Positions 1-10,135 are shown, counted from the stretch's first letter. The stretch is 64,000 bases of DNA from Bartonella sp. HY038 (GCF_014117425.1 NZ_CP059725.1:1922001-1986000); one strand, 5' to 3'. The notes: generated by a model not told the origin, from the letters alone. Numbers and translations are program-made.

Positions 1-37
1 AAAAAATCGCCGCAATACATTAATCGAGGAATAATTT

Positions 38-84
38 AAAAGGCATTTTTGAAAAAACACTTGTTGTTTTATAAAATGCCTTTT
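38..84 (+). terminator. Terminator-like inverted repeat upstream of recJ
   Basis: A perfect 12-bp inverted repeat (38-49 against 73-84) surrounds a 23-base loop and its right arm ends in four T. It probably ends a gene to the left of the window. The long loop and short T run make it only a moderate candidate. Confidence 0.4.
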
Positions 85-225
85 GAATCTATAAAAAACT
101 AAGATTTCACTCTTGCTCTTGTTTTCAATCAAAAAACACAATTTAAGCGCTCATCAATTTGATTTGTAGTTACGAAATATTCTAAACCACTTCACAGATG
201 GAATAATTTACACTACATATAAATT

Positions 226-2031
226 ATGAAGAATATAGATATTGCTGATAAGAAAAACTGCTTTTTAGGTGTTGAACGCTCGGTACTTGGCTATCGCTGG
301 GTAGATCGTTTAAACAAGGCTAATTTAAACGCTGTTTTAGCAATGACGCAAAAATATGGCATTCCTGACATGCTAGCACGTGTTTTGGTAGGGCGCGGCA
401 TTGAAGAAGGCGATGTCAATCAATTTCTTGATCCAACCTTGCGCGATTCTATGCCTGATCCTTCCAGCTTTACTGATATGGATAAGGCCGCAACACGCAT
501 TGCCGATGCCATTATCAAGCGTGAAAAAGTTGCAATTCTTGGTGATTATGATGTTGACGGCGCATGTTCATCTACCATATTGGCACGTTTTTTACGTAGC
601 TTTGGTCTTTTAGTTGAAATTCATATTCCTGACCGTATTGTCGAGGGCTATGGCCCCAATGATGATGCAATGGCACAACTTGTTCATAATGGCGCAAGCC
701 TCATTGTCACGGTTGATTGCGGCTCTTTAAGTGAAGGGCCTATTGCGGTTGCTGCCGATCTTGGTGCAGATGTGGTGGTGCTTGATCACCACCAAATGGG
801 CGATGTTTTGCCAAGCAAGGCATTAGCAGTAGTTAATCCCAACCGCCCTGATGATTTTTCTGGCCATGGGTTTTTATGTGCGGCAGGGGTGGTTTTCATC
901 ACTCTTGCAGCTATTTCCCGTAATTTACGCGAGCGCCAATTTAAAGGGCAAATGCCCGACCTGTTGGCATTGCTTGACCTTGTCGCCCTTGCCACCATTT
1001 GTGACGTTGTGCCGCTGATCGGGGTAAATCGTGCTTTTGTGGTTAAAGGCTTACAAGTCGCCCGCAGCATGAATAATGTTGGGTTTGCCGCTCTTGCAAA
1101 AGCTGCGCGTATTGGTGAACCATTAAACACGTTTCATCTTGGTTTTTTAATTGGTCCACGCATTAATGCAGGCGGTCGCATTGGCAATTCTGCCCTTGGT
1201 AGCATTTTGCTTGGTACCGATAATGGCGATCAAGCAACACAAATTGCCCTTGAACTTGAAGGCTTAAATAGCGAAAGACAAGCATTAGAAGCGGTGCAGC
1301 TAGAAGAAGCAGAAGCGCAAGTTTTATTTGAGCTATCGCAGCAAACCACCGAGCCATCGGTGATTGTTGTCGCAAGCCCTGACTGGCACCCCGGTATTGT
1401 TGGGCTTTTAGCATCACGTTTGAAAGAACGTTATCAAAGACCAGCCATTGCCCTTGCCATTAAGCCAGATGGGTCGGCAACTGGCTCTGCACGCTCTATC
1501 ACTGGTTTTGATGTGGGCGATCTTATACGCCGCGCAGTTGAAGAAGGTTTGATTGAAAAGGGCGGCGGCCATATTATGGCGGCGGGCCTTACCATTAATG
1601 CCAGCAAGATCAATGATTTTAGAATTTGGTGTAATGCAGAAGCCAATAAGCGCGTTTTAACCTTACGCCAATCAGCAACTCTTGCCATTGATGGTGCAAT
1701 TTCTGCAAGTGGCGCAACCAATGATTTTATCAAATTGCTAGAAAAAGCTGGTCCTTTTGGTGCTGGCAATGATCAGCCTATTTTTGCAATTCCATCCCAC
1801 TGTCTTGTTGATGTGCGTGAGGTTGGAAAGGGACATATTGCTGTAACTCTTGCCAATGCTGAAGGAAGAAAACTCAAGGGCATTGCGTTTCGTAGCGCCA
1901 GTTCTGACCTTGGCACATTTTTATTGGCTAATCGCGGCAATTACATTCATATGGTTGGCAATTTATCACTTAACTATTGGAATGGCTCCTATTCTCCGCA
2001 AATACGCATTATTGACGCTGCCCCTGCCTGA
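226..2031 (+). CDS. recJ: Single-stranded-DNA-specific exonuclease RecJ
   Basis: RecJ is a 5'-3' single-strand DNA exonuclease of the DHH phosphoesterase family that acts in recombination and mismatch repair. The 601-residue length is normal. Visible metal-binding motifs are DYDVDG at residues 107-112 (D107, D109, D111) and DHH at 187-189. GPRINAGGR at 310-318 precedes the DHHA1 domain with GGGHIMAAG at 446-454, and an OB-like C-terminal domain follows. The start was chosen because FLGVERS, the usual N-terminal beginning of alphaproteobacterial RecJ, follows closely. The ribosome site is weak. It stands alone, with a hairpin after it. Confidence 0.95.
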   Translation: MKNIDIADKKNCFLGVERSVLGYRWVDRLNKANLNAVLAMTQKYGIPDMLARVLVGRGIEEGDVNQFLDPTLRDSMPDPSSFTDMDKAATRIADAIIKREKVAILGDYDVDGACSSTILARFLRSFGLLVEIHIPDRIVEGYGPNDDAMAQLVHNGASLIVTVDCGSLSEGPIAVAADLGADVVVLDHHQMGDVLPSKALAVVNPNRPDDFSGHGFLCAAGVVFITLAAISRNLRERQFKGQMPDLLALLDLVALATICDVVPLIGVNRAFVVKGLQVARSMNNVGFAALAKAARIGEPLNTFHLGFLIGPRINAGGRIGNSALGSILLGTDNGDQATQIALELEGLNSERQALEAVQLEEAEAQVLFELSQQTTEPSVIVVASPDWHPGIVGLLASRLKERYQRPAIALAIKPDGSATGSARSITGFDVGDLIRRAVEEGLIEKGGGHIMAAGLTINASKINDFRIWCNAEANKRVLTLRQSATLAIDGAISASGATNDFIKLLEKAGPFGAGNDQPIFAIPSHCLVDVREVGKGHIAVTLANAEGRKLKGIAFRSASSDLGTFLLANRGNYIHMVGNLSLNYWNGSYSPQIRIIDAAPA

Positions 2032-2108
2032 TAATGTCAGTGACAAACGCTTTAGCTTTGCACATAAAGTGCTTGTGAAACCTGTACTTAATCCCCATCT
2101 ATAAAAAT

Positions 2109-2137
2109 AATAATCATTGCAAAGGGCAATGATTATT
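2109..2137 (+). terminator. Hairpin after recJ
   Basis: A 12-bp perfect stem (2109-2120 with 2126-2137) with a 5-base loop lies about 75 bases after the recJ stop. The sequence after it is T-rich but broken by AAAG, so termination is probable but not textbook. Confidence 0.5.
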
Positions 2138-2200
2138 CTTAAAGTTTTATAGACATTGCATTTTTTCATATAAATTTCTGTTCACCCTATAAGGTTTATC

Positions 2201-4312
2201 ATGGCAAAAACATTTCCAGCTATTGCAGCACCTGAAACCGCAAAAATTGCACAAAAATCTGTGCATCATGGCATTGAAAAAATTGATGAATATGCATGGC
2301 TACGCGCAGATAATTGGCAAGAAGTGTTTCAAGATCCATCAAAGCTTGATCCAGCTATTTTAGCGCAATTGCAGCAGGAAAATGCCTATCAGGCCGAAAT
2401 GATGACCGGCACTGAAGAATTACAAGCCAAGCTTTTTGCAGAAATGAAGGGCCGCATCAAGGAAGATGATTCATCAGTTCCTGAAAAAGATGGTGAATTT
2501 GCTTATGGTTCAGCCTTTGCAATTGGTGGCGAGCAACCTTATTTTTTCCGCACCAAACGTGATGGTGGCGACCAATCTATTTATCTTGATGGCCATAAGG
2601 AAGGCGAAGATAAAGCTTATTTCCAGCTTGGCGGCGTTAGCTATGCGCCAGACCATAAAAAATTTCTTTGGAGCTATGACGATAAGGGATCAGAATTTTA
2701 CAATATTAAAATTCGTGATTTTGGGCACGATAGTGACCATGATGAAATTTTGTCGCACACCAGTGGTGATGGGGTTTGGGATGCCAATGCACAAGGTTTT
2801 TTCTATAGCAAATTAGACGAAAACCACCGCGCAAGCGAAATTTTCTATCACCGTCTTGGCACACAGCAAAGCGAAGATAGACTTATTTTTAAAGAAGAAG
2901 ATACCCGCTTTTTTGTGCAAGTTTCAGGCTCTGCCTTGGAAGATTATATTTTTATTAATCTGCATGACCATGAAACATCTGAAATATGGTATTTGCCAGC
3001 CAATGATCCATCAGCACAACCAAAATTAATTAAGGCGCGCGAAACCGGTGTTGAATATGAAATTATTCCAGCCGGCGAGCAATTCTATATCTTGACTAAT
3101 ATGGATAAGGCGCGTGATTTTAAAGTGATGGTAACACCATCAGCGCAGCCAGAGCCAGAAAATTGGCAAGACTTCATTCCCCATGAAGAAGGCCGTTTGA
3201 TTGTTGGCTTTGATGCTTATGAAAATTATCTTTTATGGCTAGAAACCCAAAATTGCTTGCCTGCAATTAAGGTTTGGAACCGTGCAACCAAAGATGTTCA
3301 TTCCATTGCCTTTGATGAAGAAGCCTATTCCTTGGGGCTGCATGGCGCAGTAGAATATGATAGCGATATCATCCGCTTTTCCTATTCATCACCAACCACA
3401 CCGCGCCAGCTTTTTGAATATGATTTGAGCTCGCGTGAGCGCAATTTGCTTAAAGAGCAAGAAGTACCATCAGGACATAATGCCAGCGATTATGTTGCCC
3501 GCCGTCTAATGGCTAAAGCGCATGATGGCGAATTGGTACCATTAACCCTGCTTTACCGCAAAGATATTGCCCTTGATGGCTCTGCGCCATGTCTTTTATA
3601 CGGTTATGGTGCTTATGGCATGAGTATGCCTGCAAGTTTTAGCACTACGGTTCTATCACTGGTTGATCGCGGTTTTATCTATTGTGTAGCGCATATTCGT
3701 GGTGGCAAAGAAAAAGGCTATCATTGGTATGAGAATGGTAAGTTAAAGAATAAAACCAATACATTCCATGATTTTATCACTGCCGGCCGCTATTTGGTTG
3801 AAAATGGTTTTACGTCCCATGAAAAATTAATCGCTTTTGGTGGTTCTGCTGGTGGTATGCTGATGGGGGCAATTGCCAATATGGCACCCAATGATTATGC
3901 CGCCATTGTTGCATCCGTGCCTTTTGTTGATGTGTTAAACACCATGCTTGATGCAAGCCTGCCCCTCACCCCACCAGAATGGTCGGAATGGGGCAACCCA
4001 ATTGAATCTAAAGATGATTATGAGTTAATTGCTTCTTATTCGCCTTATGACAATGTTAAGCAACAAGCCTATCCGCCAATTTTGGCACTTGCTGGCCTAA
4101 CGGATCCACGCGTTACCTATTGGGAGCCAGCCAAATGGGTTGCACGCTTACGTGAACGCAAAAGTGACTATAATCCTGTTTTATTCCGCATTAATATGGA
4201 TGCAGGACATGCTGGCGCATCGGGGCGTTTTTCACGGCTTGAAGAATGGGCCTATATGTATTCTTTCATGCTAAAAATTGTCAATTATGACATTTTGGCA
4301 GAAAAAATCTAA
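2201..4312 (+). CDS. ptrB: Oligopeptidase B (protease II), S9A serine peptidase
   Basis: This is a prolyl-oligopeptidase-family serine peptidase that cleaves short peptides after Arg or Lys, normally in the cytosol. The 703-residue length is typical. An N-terminal beta-propeller region of about 400 residues is followed by the alpha/beta hydrolase domain. Catalytic residues are recognisable: Ser549 in GGSAGG (547-552), Asp635 in LTDPR, and His670 in AGHAG. The segment TDPRVTYWEPAKWVARLR is characteristic of oligopeptidase B as opposed to prolyl oligopeptidase. There is no signal peptide. It appears to be a single transcription unit. Confidence 0.93.
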   Translation: MAKTFPAIAAPETAKIAQKSVHHGIEKIDEYAWLRADNWQEVFQDPSKLDPAILAQLQQENAYQAEMMTGTEELQAKLFAEMKGRIKEDDSSVPEKDGEFAYGSAFAIGGEQPYFFRTKRDGGDQSIYLDGHKEGEDKAYFQLGGVSYAPDHKKFLWSYDDKGSEFYNIKIRDFGHDSDHDEILSHTSGDGVWDANAQGFFYSKLDENHRASEIFYHRLGTQQSEDRLIFKEEDTRFFVQVSGSALEDYIFINLHDHETSEIWYLPANDPSAQPKLIKARETGVEYEIIPAGEQFYILTNMDKARDFKVMVTPSAQPEPENWQDFIPHEEGRLIVGFDAYENYLLWLETQNCLPAIKVWNRATKDVHSIAFDEEAYSLGLHGAVEYDSDIIRFSYSSPTTPRQLFEYDLSSRERNLLKEQEVPSGHNASDYVARRLMAKAHDGELVPLTLLYRKDIALDGSAPCLLYGYGAYGMSMPASFSTTVLSLVDRGFIYCVAHIRGGKEKGYHWYENGKLKNKTNTFHDFITAGRYLVENGFTSHEKLIAFGGSAGGMLMGAIANMAPNDYAAIVASVPFVDVLNTMLDASLPLTPPEWSEWGNPIESKDDYELIASYSPYDNVKQQAYPPILALAGLTDPRVTYWEPAKWVARLRERKSDYNPVLFRINMDAGHAGASGRFSRLEEWAYMYSFMLKIVNYDILAEKI

Positions 4313-4378
4313 TTATAACAATTAAGCTAAACCTATTTTTTGGGATATTTTAGCTCATAAATTAAAGGAGAAAGTGCA

Positions 4379-4696
4379 ATGATAAACAAAATAAAAGTAA
4401 TTTTTATAAGTATCTTCGTTGCACTTCTTCCGCTAACGTCTTTTGCAGCAGCGCCAGATAGGCAAAATGAATTTTTAGGCAAGCGCTGCAATACACCGCC
4501 CAAAGGCAGCGGCATTGTTGCCGGTTTTTTCCGTGGTTGGGAACAAACACCATTTCAATATTATGGCTCTGGCTATATGCCGGTAGAACGCTATCGCTGT
4601 TTTCAAACTATGAATGAGTGTAAAACATGGCTTTTCACCATGAATTATTATTATAATGAAAAAACACCTGATGCCTCGCTCTGCACGCAGTTTTAA
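4379..4696 (+). CDS. Small secreted cysteine-containing protein, unknown function
   Basis: A 105-residue protein preceded by a strong ribosome site (AAAGGAG, 8 bases before the ATG). Residues 1-23 form a clear Sec signal peptide with a hydrophobic core and cleavage near SFAAA. The mature part of about 80 residues has four cysteines (in GKRC, RYRC, NEC and SLC) and many aromatic residues, suggesting a disulfide-bonded periplasmic domain. No family was recognised. It lies 66 bases after ptrB, but a functional link is not evident. Confidence 0.75.
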   Translation: MINKIKVIFISIFVALLPLTSFAAAPDRQNEFLGKRCNTPPKGSGIVAGFFRGWEQTPFQYYGSGYMPVERYRCFQTMNECKTWLFTMNYYYNEKTPDASLCTQF

Positions 4697-4804
4697 GCGC
4701 ATTTTCAGCAAAAATTAAAACAACTTTTGGGTTAAATTAATACCCAAATATAAAGATTAAAAAGTCACCGCTTCCACTCTCTTAATTAATCCATGGGATG
4801 CCGC

Positions 4805-5725
4805 ATGTCTAAAGACTATTATTATGGCCTTGGTGCTGTTTTCTTCGCGGCACTTTTATGGGGAACAACAGGAACGGCTGCGGCTATGGCACCACAAGTT
4901 GGGCCTATTGCCATTGGTGCTGCGGCTATGGGGCTTGGCGGATTAATCCAAGCTTTTATGGCACGCAAAAAAATATCTGCGCAACTATCTGCCCTCAAAC
5001 ACCATTGGGTTTTATTATTGGCAGGAGGCATTTCAGTTTTGGTTTATCCGCTTGCTTTTTATGCTTCTATGCGGCTTGCCGGCGTTACTATTGGTACGGT
5101 TATTTCCATTGGTTCAGCACCATTATGCTCGGTTTTTATCGAGCGTATTTTTGAAAAGCACCCAATTTCCATGCGCTGGCTCATTGGCATTAGTGTTGGT
5201 CTTATTGGCATTATTTTACTTTGCCTTGCGACACAGCATGGCGCATCTACCCATAAGGGCGATGAAAATGCCCTGCTTGGTATATTTTTAGGGCTCGTTG
5301 CTGGGCTTACCTATGCTGGCTATTCTTGGACATCCCGTCAGCTTATGCAAAAGGGCATAGCCTCATCGGCAGCTATGGGCGCAACCTTTGGGCTGGGTGG
5401 CCTTATGCTCATGCCAATACTTTTGGCAACTGGCGCACCTTTCTTGCTATCATGGCAAAATTTTTCGGTAGGGCTTTATATGGCTCTTATCCCAATGTTT
5501 TTAGGATATCTGTGTTTTGGCTATGGGCTTGCACGCATTAAAGCAAGCCTTGCCATTACCATTACACTGATGGAACCAGTTGTTGCGGCATTTTTGGCAG
5601 TGCTTATTCTTGGGGAGCGCTTACCACTTATCGGCTGGCTCGGCGTATTACTAATTCTTGCATCATTGGTGTTTGTAACCTTACCCAGTAACCTATTTAA
5701 TAAAAAAACAAAAACCGCATCTTGA
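4805..5725 (+). CDS. EamA/DMT-family inner-membrane transporter
   Basis: About 306 residues with ten hydrophobic segments in two halves, the layout of the drug/metabolite transporter superfamily (two EamA domains). The N-terminal half carries FAALLWGTTGTAAAMAP and the C-terminal half ends its conserved part with EPVVAAFLAVLILGERL, both typical of the family. The substrate cannot be predicted. An upstream in-frame ATG at 4793 would add four residues (MGCR). The second ATG is preferred because MSKDYYYGLGAVF begins directly at the first membrane segment. No good ribosome site is seen for either. Confidence 0.85.
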   Translation: MSKDYYYGLGAVFFAALLWGTTGTAAAMAPQVGPIAIGAAAMGLGGLIQAFMARKKISAQLSALKHHWVLLLAGGISVLVYPLAFYASMRLAGVTIGTVISIGSAPLCSVFIERIFEKHPISMRWLIGISVGLIGIILLCLATQHGASTHKGDENALLGIFLGLVAGLTYAGYSWTSRQLMQKGIASSAAMGATFGLGGLMLMPILLATGAPFLLSWQNFSVGLYMALIPMFLGYLCFGYGLARIKASLAITITLMEPVVAAFLAVLILGERLPLIGWLGVLLILASLVFVTLPSNLFNKKTKTAS

Positions 5726-5827
5726 TATTTTCATAATTATGCGATTGGCAAGACCATGATTTCACCGTCGATATTTTAAAAAACTAAAAGCATATTTTTA
5801 AATATAAACGGTTAAGGATAAACCGCC

Positions 5828-6091
5828 ATGAGCGATGAAAATTCTCAAAACCTATCGGCAAAAGAAAGAATAATAGCTCTACGCAATATTATTCAACAAA
5901 ATAATGCTGAAAAGCTGTTTTTGATAGATAACCCAGATAAATTTGATAGCTATAGTATTAATTTTAACTATCGCGGCGGCACAATCACTTATTGCGATTG
6001 GCGTGGTCCTGAAATACGATTTGAAACCAATAACACCGACAAATTAATCAGCTATTATTTGCAATTAATAGCTAATTATAAAAAAGATTAG
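5828..6091 (+). CDS. Small hypothetical protein
   Basis: An 87-residue hydrophilic protein with no signal peptide or membrane segment. A ribosome site (AAGGA) lies about 9 bases before the ATG, supporting translation. It is rich in Asn, Ile and Tyr and its C-terminal part looks helical. No family was recognised. It stands alone between the transporter and the convergent ndh gene. Confidence 0.55.
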   Translation: MSDENSQNLSAKERIIALRNIIQQNNAEKLFLIDNPDKFDSYSINFNYRGGTITYCDWRGPEIRFETNNTDKLISYYLQLIANYKKD

Positions 6092-6155
6092 CAGCGATAA
6101 GGTACAATACATTATTGCTGCAGCTATATATATTACCCTTTAAAGCGGCAAAATG

Positions 6156-7430
6156 CTACATTTGTTGCTCGTCAGTCCGGCGGGTTTCACGTTGGGTAAT
6201 AAGACGAGCGGAACGGCGGCCTGAAATGGAAAGCCACAACCAATTTAAGGCAACGGCTAACCGACTTTGCGCGCCAATTAAGAAATAAATATGGGCAACA
6301 CCCCAAATCCACCATGCAAGAAAACCGGTGAGCCGAATTTTACCAAAATCAATCACCGCAGAATTGCGGCCAATGGTTGCAAGATTGCCAAGGTGGCGAT
6401 AATGAAAAGCGGGCGGCGGCGTCAAATTTTTGCGGCGATGATTAATAACCTTTGCAACATATTCGCCCTGTTGCTTGGCGGCAGGTGCAATACCGGGAAC
6501 TGGATTGCCATTTATTTGCTTTACCGATGCCGTATCACCAATAATGAAAATTTCTGGATGGTTCTCCACCGAGAGATCATCCTTAACAAAAGCGCGACCA
6601 GCTCGATCTTTTTGCGTATTAATCCAATCAGCAGCATCTGATGCTTTAACCCCTGCCGCCCAAATAATTGTACGGGCAGGTATAGCTTCATCACCAATGG
6701 CGACACCATCTTCATGACACTCGGTTACTGGTTTGCCCGTGCGCACATCAACGCCCATTTTTTCCAAGGTTTTCTTGGCATATTCAGATAATTCTTCAGG
6801 AAAGACTGGTAAAACACGGCTACCTGCTTCAACAAGCAAAACCTTAGCTTTGGTTGTATCAATATTGCGGAATTCTTTTGGCAAAGTTTTATGGGCAAGT
6901 TCAGCAATAATACCGGCAAGCTCAACACCTGTTGCACCGCCGCCAATAATCACAAAAGTAAGCAGCGCTTCACGCAGTTTAGGATCTTTTTCCATTTCAG
7001 CTTTTTCAAAAGCCACCAACATGCGCCGTCTTATAGTTGTTGCGTCTTCAAGATCTTTAAGACCGGGTGCAATATCTTCCCACTCATCTTTACCAAAATA
7101 GGCATGCCGCGCGCCAGTTGCTAAAATTAACGTGTCGTAGGATAATTGCTTACCATCCGATAGACTAACTTGACGTGCTTCCTTATCAATTGCTGTTACC
7201 TTACCAAGATAGGTGGTAATATCTTTACGCTTGCGCAGTAAATGACGAATAGGCCACGCAATTTCTGATGTTGCAAGAATGGTAGTTGCTACCTGATAAA
7301 GCAGTGGTTGAAAAAGATGGTGGTTACGTTGGTCAATCACGGTAATCACAGTATTTGGGCATTTTATTGCTTTGGCTGCAGAAAGCCCCGCAAAACCGCC
7401 ACCCACAATAACCACACGATGATCAGACAT
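6156..7430 (-). CDS. ndh: Type II NADH dehydrogenase (NDH-2), FAD-dependent
   Basis: A single-subunit, non-proton-pumping NADH:quinone oxidoreductase bound to the inner face of the cytoplasmic membrane. The 424-residue length is typical. The FAD-binding Rossmann motif is GGGFAG at 10-15, the NADH-binding motif is IIGGGATGVE at 161-170, and the second FAD contact is IIGD at 296-299. A hydrophobic C-terminal stretch at about 365-402 fits membrane attachment. The ATG follows a strong AAGGAG ribosome site. With the complex I operon nearby, the cell has both energy-conserving and non-conserving NADH oxidation. Confidence 0.9.
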   Translation of the reverse strand: MSDHRVVIVGGGFAGLSAAKAIKCPNTVITVIDQRNHHLFQPLLYQVATTILATSEIAWPIRHLLRKRKDITTYLGKVTAIDKEARQVSLSDGKQLSYDTLILATGARHAYFGKDEWEDIAPGLKDLEDATTIRRRMLVAFEKAEMEKDPKLREALLTFVIIGGGATGVELAGIIAELAHKTLPKEFRNIDTTKAKVLLVEAGSRVLPVFPEELSEYAKKTLEKMGVDVRTGKPVTECHEDGVAIGDEAIPARTIIWAAGVKASDAADWINTQKDRAGRAFVKDDLSVENHPEIFIIGDTASVKQINGNPVPGIAPAAKQQGEYVAKVINHRRKNLTPPPAFHYRHLGNLATIGRNSAVIDFGKIRLTGFLAWWIWGVAHIYFLIGAQSRLAVALNWLWLSISGRRSARLITQRETRRTDEQQM

Positions 7431-7755
7431 TACTTACTCCTTAAAAAGGCAATTCCAAAATAGCAACAATTAATGCCTTTAAGCTACTATGTAGCTCTAA
7501 TTTATTCGGGGTATATTAGCAGACAATGAAAAAATAAAAATCATTAAATTTTGATTTCAATCAAATAATATTGAAAACTAAATTGTTTTCAATAAAAATC
7601 TGTTGTTGTTTTGAAACACTATAAATCGCACTAAAATTTATCATCGAATAAGGCATAAAATCTATTTAACCTGCCCTATAACACTACCATTACATTAAAA
7701 AACAGGCCGCACTGGGCGCATGGTCAAATTATAGCCAAAAATGATTCACCTTTGA
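7431..7755. other. Intergenic stretch between ndh and the WYL regulator
   Basis: This AT-rich 325-base gap lies upstream of ndh and downstream of the WYL gene. It must hold the ndh promoter; a weak candidate (TTGTCT, then TAAATT after 16 bases, read on the minus strand) lies about 90 bases before the start. No other gene is visible. Confidence 0.4.
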
Positions 7756-8472
7756 TTAAAACTGCTCCAGTTTGAAATCCTCGCAGCTTTCTTTCATCAT
7801 TTCTGCCCAGTCGCGAAATAATTTACTGCGGCTTTGGGGATAGCTTTGTGGCAATGCATTACAGCTCAAAATCCTATCGGTTCTAAAATGCCTAAAATCA
7901 TCGCGTTCCTCGCAATGGGCCAAGATGATACGGCTTTTTGCAAAAAAAGCTAATCCAAAAGGCCAAATAATCCGTTTGCTAAATTTACCATGGGCATCAC
8001 AATAGGTAATCGCAAGTTTTTTATGATCGCGAATGACTTTGCGCAATAATGTGACTACTTCCATAGTTTCGGGCTGGTTAAACCGCGTATCAGGCGGAAC
8101 ATGTAGTGCAACAGCTTGCATTGAATCGGCTAAGGCTTTGGGCAAACAAGCCGCAATTTTTGCCATGGCAGAGCGCGCATCTTGCAACAATGCGCCCTCG
8201 CCCAAACTTGCAACCAAGCGCGACCCAAGCACCAAGGCTTCCAATTCGTCATGGCTAAACATTAAGGGCGGCACATGAAACCCAGGGCGTAAAACATAGC
8301 CAAGCCCTGCCTCGCCCTCAATTGTTGCACCTTGCGCTTGCAAACTTGCAATATCGCGATAAAGCGTCCGCAAACTTACCTGTAATTCATTGGCAAGCAC
8401 AGCTCCCGTTACAGGATAACGGTAACGACGCAACAGGTCTAATAGAGCAAGTAGACGTTCTGATTTGGTCAT
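7756..8472 (-). CDS. YafY-type transcriptional regulator (HTH_11 plus WYL domain)
   Basis: A 238-residue protein. Residues 1-60 form a DeoR-like winged helix (ERLLALLDLLRRYRYPVTGAVLANEL, then SLRTLYRDIASLQAQGA as recognition region). About 135-215 is a WYL domain of the kind that senses small ligands or nucleic acids. This architecture is common in YafY/PafB-type regulators, which often control their own neighbourhood or DNA-damage genes. No target can be assigned: it stands alone, downstream of a large gap and convergent with nothing obvious. Confidence 0.85.
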   Translation of the reverse strand: MTKSERLLALLDLLRRYRYPVTGAVLANELQVSLRTLYRDIASLQAQGATIEGEAGLGYVLRPGFHVPPLMFSHDELEALVLGSRLVASLGEGALLQDARSAMAKIAACLPKALADSMQAVALHVPPDTRFNQPETMEVVTLLRKVIRDHKKLAITYCDAHGKFSKRIIWPFGLAFFAKSRIILAHCEERDDFRHFRTDRILSCNALPQSYPQSRSKLFRDWAEMMKESCEDFKLEQF

Positions 8473-8580
8473 AAAAAGCTAAATGGCAAATGAATAATCG
8501 GTTTAAAAAATGAAATTGGACCATATCACCCAATATCCAGAAATTCTATAGCTACTTAGACTAGAATGTAGCAAAAGCAA

Positions 8581-8838
8581 TTATGGACATTGATAAGGGC
8601 TTAAACCAGCCATGTCGTGACCCGTTTGGGTATTTTTAATTGTAACAACGGATTTTGGATTAAACTTGCAAAGCATTCGCCGATATTTTCCAAACATATC
8701 GCTTGTAGCATCTGTTAAATTAATTTTTGGTCCTAACTCTTTACCATTAACATCATGTGAAACAATACGGTAAGTTCCTGATACAGTTGAACATGCAGAA
8801 ATAAAAATAAAGATTAATAAAACACTTATATTTTTCAT
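8581..8838 (-). CDS. Small putative lipoprotein
   Basis: With the start at the second of two adjacent ATGs, this is an 85-residue protein whose first 16 residues form a lipoprotein signal ending in ISAC, a good lipobox. The mature part is short and polar, with SGTYRIVSHDVNGKELGPK and three further cysteines or prolines near the end. An upstream in-frame start at 8853 would add five residues. No family was recognised. The next region is IS debris. Confidence 0.6.
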   Translation of the reverse strand: MKNISVLLIFIFISACSTVSGTYRIVSHDVNGKELGPKINLTDATSDMFGKYRRMLCKFNPKSVVTIKNTQTGHDMAGLSPYQCP

Positions 8839-8889
8839 CATATACACCACCATTACACAACAAAATAATAAATAAAAGGTCTTGCCTAT

Positions 8890-9592
8890 TTAAACGGGTT
8901 TAACCTTAGCTATTGTAGCAAGATTTTTGCTTTATCGTAAGATAGGTTGTTAAACATCCATTCTCATTCTTTAAGATGCAGATGGAACGTCTTTTCAGGA
9001 ATGCTTTTGAATTTGCTGAGCCTTACTTTTGCTAATCCCCAAAAACCTTCAATACCCTTGATATAAACACGCCCCTTTCAAATTCGTCTTTGCAAATGGT
9101 TAACATGGAAATGTCGGTAACCAAAATCAACCAAACCATTATATCCGCGCCACCCATTAGAGTTTATGATCAAGGCAATATCCACTTTTCTTGCGCCATA
9201 AAGCCCTGTAAGGTAGCTTTTGAGCAGTTTGGTACAATTTCAGTATAAACTTACCCCCTCGTTCAAATGTACCCAAAACTATTGTTTTACCAAAAGAGCC
9301 ACGCCCATGTTTGCCTATTAGACGACGAGAACCGAATAGTTTTTCATCAACTTCAACAATACCAAACACGGGACGTTTAAGCTTCACAAGCTAGATAGAT
9401 GGGTTCGCGCAGCCCCTGATAAATGTGGTTAATGATATTAAGGTTTAGCCCAGTCAATCGTGAGGTTTGAAATCCAGTTAAATCAACCACAAAACAGCGA
9501 ACAACATCACTAATTTTCTGTTTTAAAATTCTACTACAAATGGAAAGCTTATTTTCACGTCTTATCATAGCCTTATGACGAATAATTGTCAT
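8890..9592 (-). pseudogene. IS1595-family (ISXO2-like) transposase remnant
   Basis: Fragments of one transposase lie in order across several frames. The N-terminal DLTGFQTSRLTGLN and INHIYQGLREPIYLACEA (about 9377-9500) come first. VEVDEKLFGSRR with HGRGSFGKTIVLGTFERGG (9157-9387) follows, then NGWRGYNGLVDFGY plus KGRVYIKGIEGFWGLAK (about 9000-9155), and a C-terminal LKE region near 8950. These match the DDE domain layout of ISXO2-type transposases. Frameshifts and stops make it inactive. No clear terminal inverted repeats were found. Confidence 0.85.
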
Positions 9593-9740
9593 TTAACTAG
9601 GCAAGACCCTATTATATTTTTTTTAATTTATTAATCGACTACATAGAATAAAAATTCTAAATATTATGACTATGTCATTTAAATTCTTTATATTAATAAT
9701 TATAAATATATCGCAATTTAAATTCTAATGGAAACGCAAA

Positions 9741-10135
9741 CATACGCATTACTTTAAGACAAGTTGAATATTCTATAGCTAATGCGGAAACTGGTACATT
9801 AGTCTTGCGTCTGAACCTTTTAAGGTGTCCTCGCCATTAATACCAACTGCGATTGCCAATCTTGAGGAAGAATTGCAAGCAAAATTGCTCATTCGACGGC
9901 ATGCTCAAAGGCTGGCTTTAACTCCAGCAGGTAAAAAGGCGCTTATTCAAGCAAAAAAATATTGATGAAACTGAAAACTTTATAATGTAACGGATGATAT
10001 AACAAACTAGTTGCGCAAACAAATTGTCGTAGGCTGCATGGTGACCTTTGCGCCGATGAATATGCCGAAAGTTAGCAAAGGATTATAAAGAGGCGACAAC
10101 CTCATCACCCATTTGAGCGTTAATCTCAAATAAAG
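9741..10135 (+). pseudogene. LysR-family regulator remnant
   Basis: Three frames together give a LysR N-terminus. ITLRQVEYSIANAETGT (from about 9745) comes first. It is followed in another frame by IPTAIANLEEELQAKLLIRRHAQ and LALTPAGKKALIQAKK (to about 9960), which is the winged helix-turn-helix and wing. Near 10020-10075, QIVVGCMVTFAPMNMPKVS resembles the beginning of the effector domain. At least two frameshifts and several stops are present and the C-terminal half is gone. This is a decayed gene, not a sequencing slip. Confidence 0.75.

Noticed and set aside
786..1769. Open frames on the minus strand inside recJ
   Set aside because: They mirror the codon structure of recJ and show no motifs or ribosome sites.
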